Shown here one piece after another: positions 1 to 8,951 of a DNA stretch of 64,000 nucleotides (position 1 is the first letter of the stretch; each line of letters opens with the position of its first letter). The notes beneath the pieces were generated by a model. The model had not been told where the DNA came from, searched no databases, and saw nothing but the letters and a program-made list of their open reading frames with translations. The stretch comes from Bacillota bacterium (GTDB lineage Bacteria > Bacillota > Clostridia > Acetivibrionales > DSM-1351). A program made the position numbers and the translations under genes. The stretch is taken from the NCBI GenBank assembly GCA_023444055.1, contig JAEZRV010000035.1:51333-115332 (forward strand), in the 5' to 3' direction.

Positions 1-14
1 ATTACGAGTTATCA

Positions 15-932
15 ATGTTTATACTTAGATTAGCATATAACCATTATTTAGACGAACCTTTACCATATGATTGGGGTAACAATTTCATTATAGATGATTA
101 TTATATGCTAGATAAAGATATTATAAATAAACTTTCTCTAGCTAATACAACATATAAAGAGTTTATTGATAGTAATAAGATTATTTTGACTAGATTTTTT
201 TATCCCAAAACGAAAAAAATACTGGATTGGAACAAAAAAAATAATATAAATGGTATTATTGCAAATAGAGGACTACACTTTGAGGACGAGTACATAAAAG
301 AAAATTTCAAAATTAATCAGTATGCAAGCATAGATGATATATTTCTATTAATTTTAGAAAAAGATAATGAACCTTCGAAATGTTTTATGGTAGAAAGAAA
401 TACGAAAGTATATAAAGATATAGTAAGAAATTTGATATCAGAAAATATTGTTAGAAGTGCGATATATCCTATTGGATATAAAGATAATCCTTCTGTATTT
501 GAGTGCCTTGTAATTAATGAATCTCCTAAGAATTTAAATATTAGTGAAGATTTAATTTTTGATAAATATTTTATTATATCACCTCTTGTAAATACAATTA
601 AAAATTATAAAGGCATAGACGTTGATAGTTTAATTAAAAGGTTGAAGAAAGAAGCCAATTTTGATAATCTAGTTCGTTTTGTAGTAATGAACTCTGTAAA
701 AAACAAAGATAAGAATATTAAGGAAACAGAAGTTGAAAGCCACAAAGATTTTATCGAAGAAGTTGAAAAGGCTTATAAACAACTAATTCAAGATTATTTA
801 GATTTGATAAATCTTGATAAAAATAGTGATAGTGGGGATAATGGGATTTCTAATACTGGAAGTAAAGCAGAAGATGAAACTATAAAAGAAGTTGCAGCAG
901 TAAATGCAGAAGAATTAAATGATTCCAAATAG
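15..932 (+). CDS. Hypothetical protein, probably 5'-truncated by the window edge
   Basis: I do not recognise this family. From the ATG at 15 it encodes 305 residues, but the frame has no stop back to base 3 and no ribosome binding site is visible, so the true start may lie outside the window. The protein looks soluble: no signal peptide or membrane segment is seen. Its last 60 or so residues are acidic and low in complexity (Asp/Ser/Gly/Asn, then Glu/Ala), which looks like a disordered tail. It lies 750 bases before an AAA ATPase/RloB defence-type pair, but a palindromic element separates them, so a shared function is only a guess. Confidence 0.6.
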   Translation: MFILRLAYNHYLDEPLPYDWGNNFIIDDYYMLDKDIINKLSLANTTYKEFIDSNKIILTRFFYPKTKKILDWNKKNNINGIIANRGLHFEDEYIKENFKINQYASIDDIFLLILEKDNEPSKCFMVERNTKVYKDIVRNLISENIVRSAIYPIGYKDNPSVFECLVINESPKNLNISEDLIFDKYFIISPLVNTIKNYKGIDVDSLIKRLKKEANFDNLVRFVVMNSVKNKDKNIKETEVESHKDFIEEVEKAYKQLIQDYLDLINLDKNSDSGDNGISNTGSKAEDETIKEVAAVNAEELNDSK

Positions 933-1040
933 TCCAAACGAAGGCTGGCATGTTTGATTTCGTGCAATCAAATATTAAGTAATTACTGCCAATATGCATT
1001 ACAAAACCAATAGTGTTTTATGATTTTAATAATTGAATTA

Positions 1041-1323
1041 ACATCTAGCAGTCAGAATCCACTAATCTCAGCAGAGTAGTATATGTATCAAATGGAATGC
1101 GCATGGAAATTATTTGTTAAATTTGTTAGCGATAGAACAGGATTTTTACCGTCAAAATGGTAGGATGCCATTTTGAGCGTCAACCCGAGCCACGGATGGT
1201 GAGTTTGCGCGACGGTGAAAATTCTGTGATGAGCTATTACAAATTTTCAAATAATTTAGTTAAGCATTCTTAGGGGATACATATAATACTACTGCGATAT
1301 GCAATGCGTTTACTGCGAAACAT
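1041..1323. repeat. 283-bp palindromic (MITE-like) element, copy 1
   Basis: The sequence is an imperfect inverted repeat over its whole length. The two arms meet in a 10-bp stem around a GGA loop near 1157-1179. A second stem of about 16 bp and terminal arms containing AGTAGTATATGTATC extend it outward. A copy of the same length and orientation lies at 4083-4365, about 93% identical by eye; the differences cluster at the ends. A 10-base match to its left end (ATCTAGCAGT) recurs at 1432-1441. No transposase is encoded, and short reading frames inside it look spurious. The remaining sequence from 933 to 1679 holds no other recognisable gene. Confidence 0.8.
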
Positions 1324-1679
1324 AAACCAAACTCTGCAATCAGGACAAATGTGTGGTCACATAGGGAATCTAAATGCCAGAATAATAGTTTTATCATAAT
1401 ATTTTAAATCTAACATGTTGATATTCCTAGTATCTAGCAGTTTTGATATATAATCTGTATGACGTATAAAAACATCTCTTTATTGGATTTGGTGTTCTAA
1501 CTTTAGCTTAAAGAAATTGAAGCATTATGACCCATTTATTCACTTTACGACCTTTATTGATTGAATAAACACGAAAATATCGTTAATAATGATTTATAGG
1601 GCATTAAATATTTAAATAAATAATTGATAAGAGTGAAAAAATCACATATAATAGCTATATGGAATAAGGGGGTATTAAC

Positions 1680-3062
1680 ATGCTTATCAGATTTAATGTA
1701 AAAAACTTTTTGTCGTTTTCAACTAGAGATAATGGAAAGTCCGAAGAATTTTCAATGATTGCTGGAAAGGTACGGAGTAAAAAAGAACATATATATGATG
1801 ATGATAATATAAAATTATTAAAATTTGCAGCAGTTTATGGAGCTAACGCAGCCGGAAAGTCAAACTTAGTTAAAGCTATGGACTTTATGAAAAAGACTGT
1901 TATTAATGGATTACCAGAAGGACATACAGAAAAATATTGTAAAGTGGATCCGGAAAACAAGTCTAAACAAAGCTATTTTGAGTTTGAAATAAATTTGGGA
2001 AATAGCTATTATTCTTATGGATTTGAAGTAGTTCTGAATGAAAGTAAGTTTATTTCTGAGTGGTTGTTAGAATTAACACCAGATAATAAAGAAAAATTAT
2101 TATTTAGTCGTGACATAAATAACGGACAATTTGAGTTGGGTGGCTCTTTAAATACAAAAGGATTAGTAAATAAAATGAAGGTTTATGCAGAGGATATCAA
2201 AGATGATAGTTCTGTATTGCTTTTATCAGTAATGAATCAAAATAAAAGAAACCTTTATGAAGAGTATAAAAGAGCATCCATATTAAAGGAAATCTATTTG
2301 TGGATAAAAGAAGGGTTAGACATCAATTACCCTGATAGACCAATTTCTGATTATTCTTATATGGCGAATACAGAAAATGTAGAAGAGATATGTAGAATTA
2401 TTTCTGCATTTGGTACTGGAATCACAAATTTTAAGATGGTAGAAGTCCCAGTTGAAAAAATAGCAAGCCAATTACCAAAACAATTAAGAAATGACTTGGT
2501 GTCAAATTTAGAAAAAAGAACAATTGAAATGAAAAATAATGATAATATAAAGGGTTTTGGTATCATAATGAGAAGCGAAAAAGACTTTTTTATTCTGAAT
2601 GTCGATAAGAGTCAAGAAATAACTTGTAAAACAATACAATTTTCTCATGGAGAAAAAAATGTTTTGTTTAATCTTTCAGAGGAATCAGATGGCACAGTGA
2701 GGGTTTTGGATTTGTTAGAAATTCTGCTGTCAGGAGAAAACAAAACATATGTTGTAGATGAATTGGATCGATGTTTACATCCGAGTTTAACTTATAAATT
2801 TATTGAAACTTTTTTGCAAAAAGCATCCAAGAGCAACATTCAACTGATAGTGACTACTCATGAATCAAGATTAATGGATTTTGATTTACTAAGACGAGAT
2901 GAAATATGGTTTGTAAATAAAAAGAAATCTGGAGAGTCAGATATATATTCCTTAGAGGAGTACAACGAAAGGTTTGATAAAAAGATAGATAAAGCGTATT
3001 TAGAAGGACGTTATGGTGGAGTGCCAGTTTTCAGCACAGTATTTCCAGTTAAGGAGGACTAG
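1680..3062 (+). CDS. AAA family ATPase (AAA_15/AAA_21, RloA/AbiLi-like)
   Basis: The 460-residue protein is an OLD/RecF-like ATPase. The N-terminus (MLIRFNVKNFLSFS) is typical of COG1106 proteins. Walker A is GANAAGKS at residues 54-61. Walker B is VVDELDRCLHPSL, with Asp360-Glu361, followed by the TTHES sensor segment. The start has an AAGGGGGT ribosome binding site. The stop is 3 bases from the next start, so the two genes are an operon. An ATPase of this class followed by an RloB protein matches lactococcal AbiL and the rloAB genes of restriction islands. A role as phage-sensing ATPase is inferred from that pairing. Direct 283-bp repeats flank the cassette. Confidence 0.85.
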   Translation: MLIRFNVKNFLSFSTRDNGKSEEFSMIAGKVRSKKEHIYDDDNIKLLKFAAVYGANAAGKSNLVKAMDFMKKTVINGLPEGHTEKYCKVDPENKSKQSYFEFEINLGNSYYSYGFEVVLNESKFISEWLLELTPDNKEKLLFSRDINNGQFELGGSLNTKGLVNKMKVYAEDIKDDSSVLLLSVMNQNKRNLYEEYKRASILKEIYLWIKEGLDINYPDRPISDYSYMANTENVEEICRIISAFGTGITNFKMVEVPVEKIASQLPKQLRNDLVSNLEKRTIEMKNNDNIKGFGIIMRSEKDFFILNVDKSQEITCKTIQFSHGEKNVLFNLSEESDGTVRVLDLLEILLSGENKTYVVDELDRCLHPSLTYKFIETFLQKASKSNIQLIVTTHESRLMDFDLLRRDEIWFVNKKKSGESDIYSLEEYNERFDKKIDKAYLEGRYGGVPVFSTVFPVKED

Positions 3063-3065
3063 TGT

Positions 3066-4011
3066 ATGAGAGAAAGCAGGACATTTGCAGAACGAACGAA
3101 AATTTCAGAAACAGACAGAACATTAAAAAAATATTTTTTGGTTTATGAAGGTTCTGATACGGAGCAGATATACTTTAATGCAGTAAATAACGCAAAGATA
3201 AAAATAGGGATTAACCCATTAATTGAACTAATTCCAATAGTTCGAAGTCATAGTGAAAAAGGTTGGAGTAACCCTAAAAAAATATTAGATCGCATAATTA
3301 AGGACATTGAGGAAAGTAAAACAGGGTCAATTTCATATGAGACAATGTTGAATAGAATTATGGATTATCTTAACGAAGAAAAAATCTGTGATACAGAAAA
3401 AACAGCAAAAACAACATGGGATCTGCTTAAGTTTATCTGTGAAAATAAAATTGGTAAATTAATGGATGAAGTTGTTGAAGATATTGAAGTAGAATGTGCT
3501 AAGATTATTTCGCAACTCAATGAAGAATTGAAAAAAGAAAACATAATTTCTGATATATCAAAAGTAATAAAGAACGGTGGAATAACATATGCAGAAGATT
3601 TTGATAAAATATGCTTAATTGTTGACAGAGATAGACGCAGCTTTAAGTCCTTACCGCATAATAATCAATATGCTTATGTTTTGAATAAATGTAAGGAAAA
3701 GAAATTCGGATTTTATGTTACAAATCCATGCTTTGAATTTTTGGTTGCTGTTGCATTTTGATGAAGTGTTCTCACTTGATAAAAGTAAAATGTTGAGTAA
3801 TCCAAAAGTGACGGCTAAGCGTACATATGTGGAGGATGAATTGAAAAGGATGCTTGTTAACTATAACAAAACACATTATAATGCTGAAGCTCTTGTGAAA
3901 AACATTTATAAGGCTATAGAGAATGAAAAGAAATTTTGTGAAGACATTGAGGAGTTAGAACACAGCCTGGGAAGTAATGTTGGTAAACTCATTATTGAAA
4001 TGAGAAAATAA
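3066..4011 (+). pseudogene. rloB: RloB-family protein, interrupted by a +1 frameshift
   Basis: The first frame (3066-3761, 231 residues) carries the RloB N-terminus (LVYEGSDTEQIYF) and an Asp-rich core (DKICLIVDRDRR). It stops just after the conserved NPCFEF segment. The following frame continues it with WLLLHFDE and the usual C-terminus up to 4011. The frames join if one T is removed from the five-T run at 3738-3742, giving a 314-residue protein of normal RloB length. RloB (AbiLii) is the presumed effector partner of the upstream ATPase. The extra T may be a true inactivating mutation, a phase-variable run or a sequencing error; the sequence alone cannot separate these. Confidence 0.8.
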
Positions 4012-4082
4012 CATGCTGGGAGTTGTATATTACTGCTGGGGGTATCGTTCTTTGTTTTGAATTTTGACAACAAAACAATTTC

Positions 4083-4365
4083 ACATTTCGCAGTTACCAC
4101 CCACTAATCTCAGCAGAGTAGTATATGTATCAAATGGAATGCGCATGGAAATTATTTGTTAAATTTGTTAGCGATAGAGCAGAATTTTTACCGTCAAAAT
4201 GGCAGGATGCCATTTTGAGCGTCAACCCGAGCCACGGATGGCGAGTTTGCGCGACGGTGAAAATTCTGTGATGAGCTATTACAAATTTGCAAATAATTTC
4301 GTTAAGCATTCTCAGGGGATACATATACTACTTCTGCGACATGCAACGCGTTTACTGCGAAATGT
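4083..4365. repeat. 283-bp palindromic (MITE-like) element, copy 2
   Basis: This is the second copy of the element at 1041-1323, in the same orientation. It has a clean 12-bp terminal inverted repeat (ACATTTCGCAGT at 4083, its complement ending at 4365). At its centre CAAAATGGCA pairs with TGCCATTTTG around a three-base loop. Copy 1 has T where copy 2 has C in this stem, which gives a G-T wobble in place of G-C, so the pairing is kept. It starts 72 bases after rloB ends. Confidence 0.8.
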
Positions 4366-4415
4366 TAACCCAAATTTATTTCACAATAAGACTAATGTAT
4401 TTGTTCAAAAAACTA

Positions 4416-4458
4416 AAGACCTGCACTACAGCAATTATACAACTGTAGTACAGGTCTT
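4416..4458 (-). terminator. Intrinsic terminator of the PFOR gene
   Basis: AAGACCTGCACTACAG pairs with CTGTAGTACAGGTCTT around an 11-base loop, with one mismatch in 16 pairs. Read on the minus strand the stem is followed by TTAGTTTTTTG, so it suits the minus-strand PFOR gene that ends at 4640. Confidence 0.7.
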
Positions 4459-4469
4459 ATTTAGTTAAT

Positions 4470-4640
4470 CAGTTTAGGTTTAGATTGATTTGCCTTTTAA
4501 CGAATTACGCTTTTAACGCAGTTTGGGTTTAGATTGCTTTGCTTTTTGAACGAATTTATGCTTTTAATCACTTTGGGTTTAGATTGCTTTGCCTTTAAAA
4601 CGAACTATGCTTTTAACGCAGTTTGGTTTTTAGCTTGTTT
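4470..4640. repeat. Tandem ~50-bp repeat, about 3.4 copies
   Basis: Imperfect units begin at 4470, 4519, 4569 and 4619. Each opens with a CAGTTTGGGTTTAGATTG-like block and ends with a GCTTTTAACG-like block. The fourth, partial unit runs up to the PFOR stop codon. The array sits between that stop and the PFOR terminator, so it would form part of the PFOR 3' untranslated region. Confidence 0.75.
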
Positions 4641-7600
4641 CACTCCGCCCCCATCTTCTTCAACATCTCATACTTCTCAGTAGCCTGCTTTTCACAAAGA
4701 GTGAACAGCTCTTCGGCTTGGGCTGGGAATTGCTTTGCAAGTGAAGAGAATCTCACTTGACCCATAATGAAGTCTCTGAAGCTTAATTTTGGTGGCTTTG
4801 AATCCAAAATAAATGGATTTTTGCCTTGTGCCTTTAATTCAGGATTATATCTGAACAAATGCCAGTAGCCAGATTCAACTGCATACTGTTCGTTGGCAAC
4901 ACTTCTGCCCATGCCTTCCCTAATACCGTGATTAATACAAGGAGCATAAGCAATTATGATTGAAGGACCCTGGTACGCTTCTGCTTCTGATATTGCTTTA
5001 AGAGCTTGATTTCTGTCTGCTCCGAGACTTATTTGGGCGACATATACATTGCCATAGGTCATCATTTGTGCGGCAAGATCCTTCTTCCCTGCTTTTTTGC
5101 CGGAAGCGGCAAATTTAGCAATTGCGGAGGTAGGAGTTGCTTTTGAGGATTGCCCTCCTGTATTTGAATAGATTTCTGTATCAAATACCAGTACATTAAC
5201 ATCTTCACCTAATGCAAGCACATGATCTAGTCCGCCATAGCCGATATCATAAGCCCAACCATCACCACCAAGAATCCATTGTGAACGCTTAACGAGATAA
5301 TCTTGCTTTTCAAGAATCTCTGCAACAAGCATCTTTTGCTGATCATCACCACATGTGCAGCTATTGAGGACATTTAATAAATTTGCACTGGCGGTCTTTG
5401 AACCTTCGCCATTTTCCTTGTTTTCAAGCCACTGTGATAATGCGGTTTTAAGATTTTCATTAATATTGAGTGATAACAATTGGTTAGCTAAATCAGCCAA
5501 TTTCTCTCTTAATTGCTTAACGCCCAAATACATACCAAATCCGAACTCAGCATTATCTTCAAAGAGTGAATTAGCCCATGATGGACCTTTTCCTTCATGA
5601 TTAACAGTATAAGCAGTAGTTGGAGCTGATGCAGCCCAGATTGAGGAACAACCTGTCGCATTAGCAATCATCATTCGGTCTCCGCATAACTGAGTTGCTA
5701 ATTTAATATAGGCAGTTTCACCGCAACCGGCGCAAGCTCCTGAAAATTCTATTAACGGCTCTTTGAACTGGGTATCCTTGATAGTCTTGGTGCCGAATCT
5801 GTCGCCCTTATTGGAAACACTAGTCATCGCGAACTTCCAATTTGGAATTTCTTTCTCAGTTTGCGTATCCAGTTTTTTCATAACAAGTGCTTTTTCTTTC
5901 GCAGGACAAACATCTGCACAGTTACCACAACCTGTACAATCCATTGTACTTATTTGAATTTTAAACTGTAAATCTTCAAGTCCTTTTCCAACAGCCTGTT
6001 TAGTAACAAAGCTTGCTGGTGCATTTGATAGTTCCTCCTTTGTTGCAAGAAAAGGCCTGATAACAGCATGAGGGCAAACTAATGAACAAATATTACATTG
6101 AATACAGTTTTCAGCAATCCATTCAGGTACATTAACTGCTATTCCACGTTTCTCATATGCAGAAGTTCCGTTCAGGAAAGTACCGTCCTCGTAGCCGTTG
6201 AATGTACTTACAGGTAGAGAATCACCTTTCAATGCGTTCATTGGCCTTAAAATTTTCTTAATGAAATCTGGTTCGTCAACATCAGGTATAAGGTCATCAG
6301 CAGCAGTTTTCCAGCTATCAGGTACATTGATTTTTACTACTGATTCGAAGCCTTTATCTATTGCTTGATAGTTGGTGTTTACAACATTTTCGCCCTTTTT
6401 ACCATATGCTTTTACAACTGCTTCCTTTAAATATTTAGTAGCTTCTGCTATTGGAACTATATTAGTAAGCTTAAAGAAGGCAGCCTGCATTATCATATTG
6501 ATTCTATTGCCTAATCCTATAGCTTCAGCGATCTTTATTGCATTAACAGTATAGAAATTAATATTATTAGTAGCAATTTCTCTTTTTAATTTAGCAGGTA
6601 GATGCTGCTCAATATCATTTTCGTTCCATAGACAGTTTAAAACAAAGATTCCACCTGGCTTTAAGCCCTTTAGCAAATCATACTGATAAACATATGATTG
6701 ATTGTGACATGCAATATAGTCAGCTTCATCAATTAAATATGCTGATTTTATTGGCTCATCTCCAAATCTCAAATGAGAAACTGTGACTCCGCCGGATTTC
6801 TTTGAGTCATAGGAGAAGTAGCCTTGTGCGTATTTGTTAGTGTGGTCTCCTATAATCTTAATAGCCTGTTTATTAGCACCAACAGTACCATCGGAGCCAA
6901 GTCCCCAGAACTTACATCTGATAGTTGACTTAGATCCAGCAGTAATATTTCCAGACACAGGTAATGATGTATTAGTAACATCATCAACAATGCCAACGGT
7001 AAACCCATTTTTAGGATTTTCAAGCTTCAGATTATCAAATACGGCTTTTATATCAGAAGGAGTTGTGTCCTTAGAACCAAGTCCATAACGGCCTCCAATT
7101 ACTAAAGGTGCATTTTCCATTTCATATAGAGCTGCTTTAACATCAAGATACAAAGGCTCACCTAAACTGCCTGGTTCCTTTGTTCTATCTAACACAGCTA
7201 TTTTTTTGACAGTTGATGGAATAGTTATAAGCAAATGCTTCACTGAAAATGGTCTATATAGATGAACTTTAACAAGACCATATTTTTCACCAGATGCATT
7301 TAAGTAATCTATAGTTTCTTCAATTACTGGAGTTATAGATCCCATAGCAATGATAATATTTTCTGCATCGGGAGCTCCATAATAATCAAATAGATTGTAT
7401 TGTCTGCCTGTTAGTTTACCCATTTGCTGCATATAATCCTGAACAATATTAACGATGTTATCATAATACTTATTTGATGCTTCACGAGTTTGAAAATAAA
7501 TATCAGGGTTTTGTGCGGTTCCTCTTGTAACAGGATGATTCGGAGAAAGTGAGTTGTTTCTGAATTCCTTTAAAGCATTCTGGTCTAATAAACTTGCAAA

Positions 7601-8170
7601 ATCTGAATATTCTAATGCTTCTACTTTTTGTATTTCGTGAGATGTTCTAAATCCATCAAAAAAGTGTAGGAATGGCAATTTTCCTTTAATTGCAGCTAAA
7701 TGTGCTATTGGTGCTAAATCCATTATTTCTTGAACTGAACCTGTTGCTAACAGAGCAAAACCAGTCTGCCTTGTAGACATAACATCCTGATGATCTCCGA
7801 ATATATTTAGAGATGATGCAGCAATTGCTCTTGCACTTACATGGAATACTCCGGGCAATAGCTCTCCAGCTATTTTATACATATTAGGTATCATGAGCAG
7901 AAGACCTTGTGAAGCGGTAAAGGTTGTTGTTAATGCTCCAGATTGAAGAGAACCATGTACTGCTCCAGCTGCTCCTGCCTCTGATTGCATTTCAACTACA
8001 CTTACTTTTTGTCCGAATATGTTTTTTAGACCTTTAGCTGCCCATTCATCCACATATTCAGCCATTGTTGAGGAAGGTGTAATAGGGTAAATTGCAGCCA
8101 CATCTGTAAAAGCATATGCAATATAAGCAGCAGCATTATTACCATCCACCGTCATTTTAATTTTAGCCAT
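4640..8170 (-). CDS. nifJ: Pyruvate:ferredoxin (flavodoxin) oxidoreductase, homodimeric type
   Basis: This cytoplasmic enzyme oxidises pyruvate and CoA to acetyl-CoA and CO2 and reduces ferredoxin; it is central to clostridial fermentation. The fused single-chain form has 1,176 residues, normal for the family. The N-terminal domain opens with DGNNAAAYIAYAFTDV and YPITPSS. Two 4Fe-4S motifs follow near residues 690 and 745 (CIQCNICSLVCP and CTGCGNCADVCP). The C-terminal TPP-binding domain has CAGCGET and GGDGWAYDIGYGGLDHV. The ATG at 8170 was chosen over an upstream TTG because AGGTGGT lies just before it. The gene stands alone between a spore-type gene and its terminator. Confidence 0.97.
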   Translation of the reverse strand: MAKIKMTVDGNNAAAYIAYAFTDVAAIYPITPSSTMAEYVDEWAAKGLKNIFGQKVSVVEMQSEAGAAGAVHGSLQSGALTTTFTASQGLLLMIPNMYKIAGELLPGVFHVSARAIAASSLNIFGDHQDVMSTRQTGFALLATGSVQEIMDLAPIAHLAAIKGKLPFLHFFDGFRTSHEIQKVEALEYSDFASLLDQNALKEFRNNSLSPNHPVTRGTAQNPDIYFQTREASNKYYDNIVNIVQDYMQQMGKLTGRQYNLFDYYGAPDAENIIIAMGSITPVIEETIDYLNASGEKYGLVKVHLYRPFSVKHLLITIPSTVKKIAVLDRTKEPGSLGEPLYLDVKAALYEMENAPLVIGGRYGLGSKDTTPSDIKAVFDNLKLENPKNGFTVGIVDDVTNTSLPVSGNITAGSKSTIRCKFWGLGSDGTVGANKQAIKIIGDHTNKYAQGYFSYDSKKSGGVTVSHLRFGDEPIKSAYLIDEADYIACHNQSYVYQYDLLKGLKPGGIFVLNCLWNENDIEQHLPAKLKREIATNNINFYTVNAIKIAEAIGLGNRINMIMQAAFFKLTNIVPIAEATKYLKEAVVKAYGKKGENVVNTNYQAIDKGFESVVKINVPDSWKTAADDLIPDVDEPDFIKKILRPMNALKGDSLPVSTFNGYEDGTFLNGTSAYEKRGIAVNVPEWIAENCIQCNICSLVCPHAVIRPFLATKEELSNAPASFVTKQAVGKGLEDLQFKIQISTMDCTGCGNCADVCPAKEKALVMKKLDTQTEKEIPNWKFAMTSVSNKGDRFGTKTIKDTQFKEPLIEFSGACAGCGETAYIKLATQLCGDRMMIANATGCSSIWAASAPTTAYTVNHEGKGPSWANSLFEDNAEFGFGMYLGVKQLREKLADLANQLLSLNINENLKTALSQWLENKENGEGSKTASANLLNVLNSCTCGDDQQKMLVAEILEKQDYLVKRSQWILGGDGWAYDIGYGGLDHVLALGEDVNVLVFDTEIYSNTGGQSSKATPTSAIAKFAASGKKAGKKDLAAQMMTYGNVYVAQISLGADRNQALKAISEAEAYQGPSIIIAYAPCINHGIREGMGRSVANEQYAVESGYWHLFRYNPELKAQGKNPFILDSKPPKLSFRDFIMGQVRFSSLAKQFPAQAEELFTLCEKQATEKYEMLKKMGAE

Positions 8171-8301
8171 AAGAAACCACCTTTTCAATTATTATAATAA
8201 AAATACAACTTAAATTGTAAAGCTATGAGATTACTGCCTATGCAGCACACAGCGTCAGCAGTGATTTAAAATATTGTTTTTATATAAAAAAACGAACAGC
8301 A

Positions 8302-8493
8302 TTATAGCTTACTACCATCATCTACCCATTCTTTAGCTTTTATTACATTGTCTAAGGATGGAATGGATACATCTGAATTTTTTTGCTTACATTTTTCATT
8401 TGCCCAAGCGGCTGTGCCTTCATTATCTGTGGGTTTGGAAGATGTAAGGCGTTCATTATTTTTGCCTTTTAATTTATTGTGTTTATTATCCAT
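8302..8493 (-). CDS. DUF3787 family small protein (spore-surface type)
   Basis: The 63-residue protein has the TAAWAN and AKEWVDD blocks typical of DUF3787, a short family found in spore-forming Clostridia and annotated as a spore surface protein. It is hydrophilic and has neither a signal peptide nor a membrane segment. A CGGAGGT ribosome binding site precedes the ATG at 8493. It reads in the same direction as PFOR but 130 bases lie between them, so co-transcription is uncertain. Family assignment is from motif memory only. Confidence 0.75.
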   Translation of the reverse strand: MDNKHNKLKGKNNERLTSSKPTDNEGTAAWANEKCKQKNSDVSIPSLDNVIKAKEWVDDGSKL

Positions 8494-8951
8494 TTTTACC
8501 TCCGATTGTCATATAGACATAAAGTATTAATCAAATTATTTTAAAAACATACTAACATATAGTGTTTGTATAAAAAAAATATATATTCATTTTTATTAGT
8601 TTTAGGTGAAAATTTATGATTTTTTATTAATTATTTTTCAGCTATTTATTTTTTGCTTTAAATAAAATTCATTTTACAATTCAATATATGTTAATCTTTG
8701 TATGTATGTGGTATATATAATTATTATTAATAGAAAAATGTTGTTTTTGGTGGTTGCATTACATATTATTAAGATGTTGTATTTTGAAGAAAAAAGAAGT
8801 ATTATATAAATATATGTATATAAACGCTTATTAACAGCTATTTGTACATTTTTTTGTATGAAAGTAAAAAATAAGTAGAGATGAGTCCATAAAGACATTA
8901 ATGAGTTTAAATATAGTAATGGACATAGTTATTTTGAAGTGGGGGATTTAC
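8494..8951. other. AT-rich intergenic region between divergent genes
   Basis: This stretch separates the minus-strand DUF3787 gene from the plus-strand surface protein gene and should hold both promoters. It is extremely AT-rich with many T and A runs. I see no conserved gene, strong hairpin or recognised riboswitch. A minus-strand reading frame at 8674-8898 consists of low-complexity hydrophobic residues and is probably spurious. Confidence 0.5.

Noticed and set aside
3715..4011. Separate 98-residue gene after rloB
   Set aside because: It continues the RloB family sequence after a one-base frameshift and has no ribosome binding site of its own.
4130..4468. Reading frames of 64 and 89 residues on both strands across the palindromic element
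   Set aside because: They arise from the inverted-repeat sequence, lack ribosome binding sites, and are broken in the other copy at 1041-1323.
8674..8898. 74-residue minus-strand reading frame
   Set aside because: Low-complexity Ile/Leu/Tyr/Asn composition from AT-rich DNA and no ribosome binding site.
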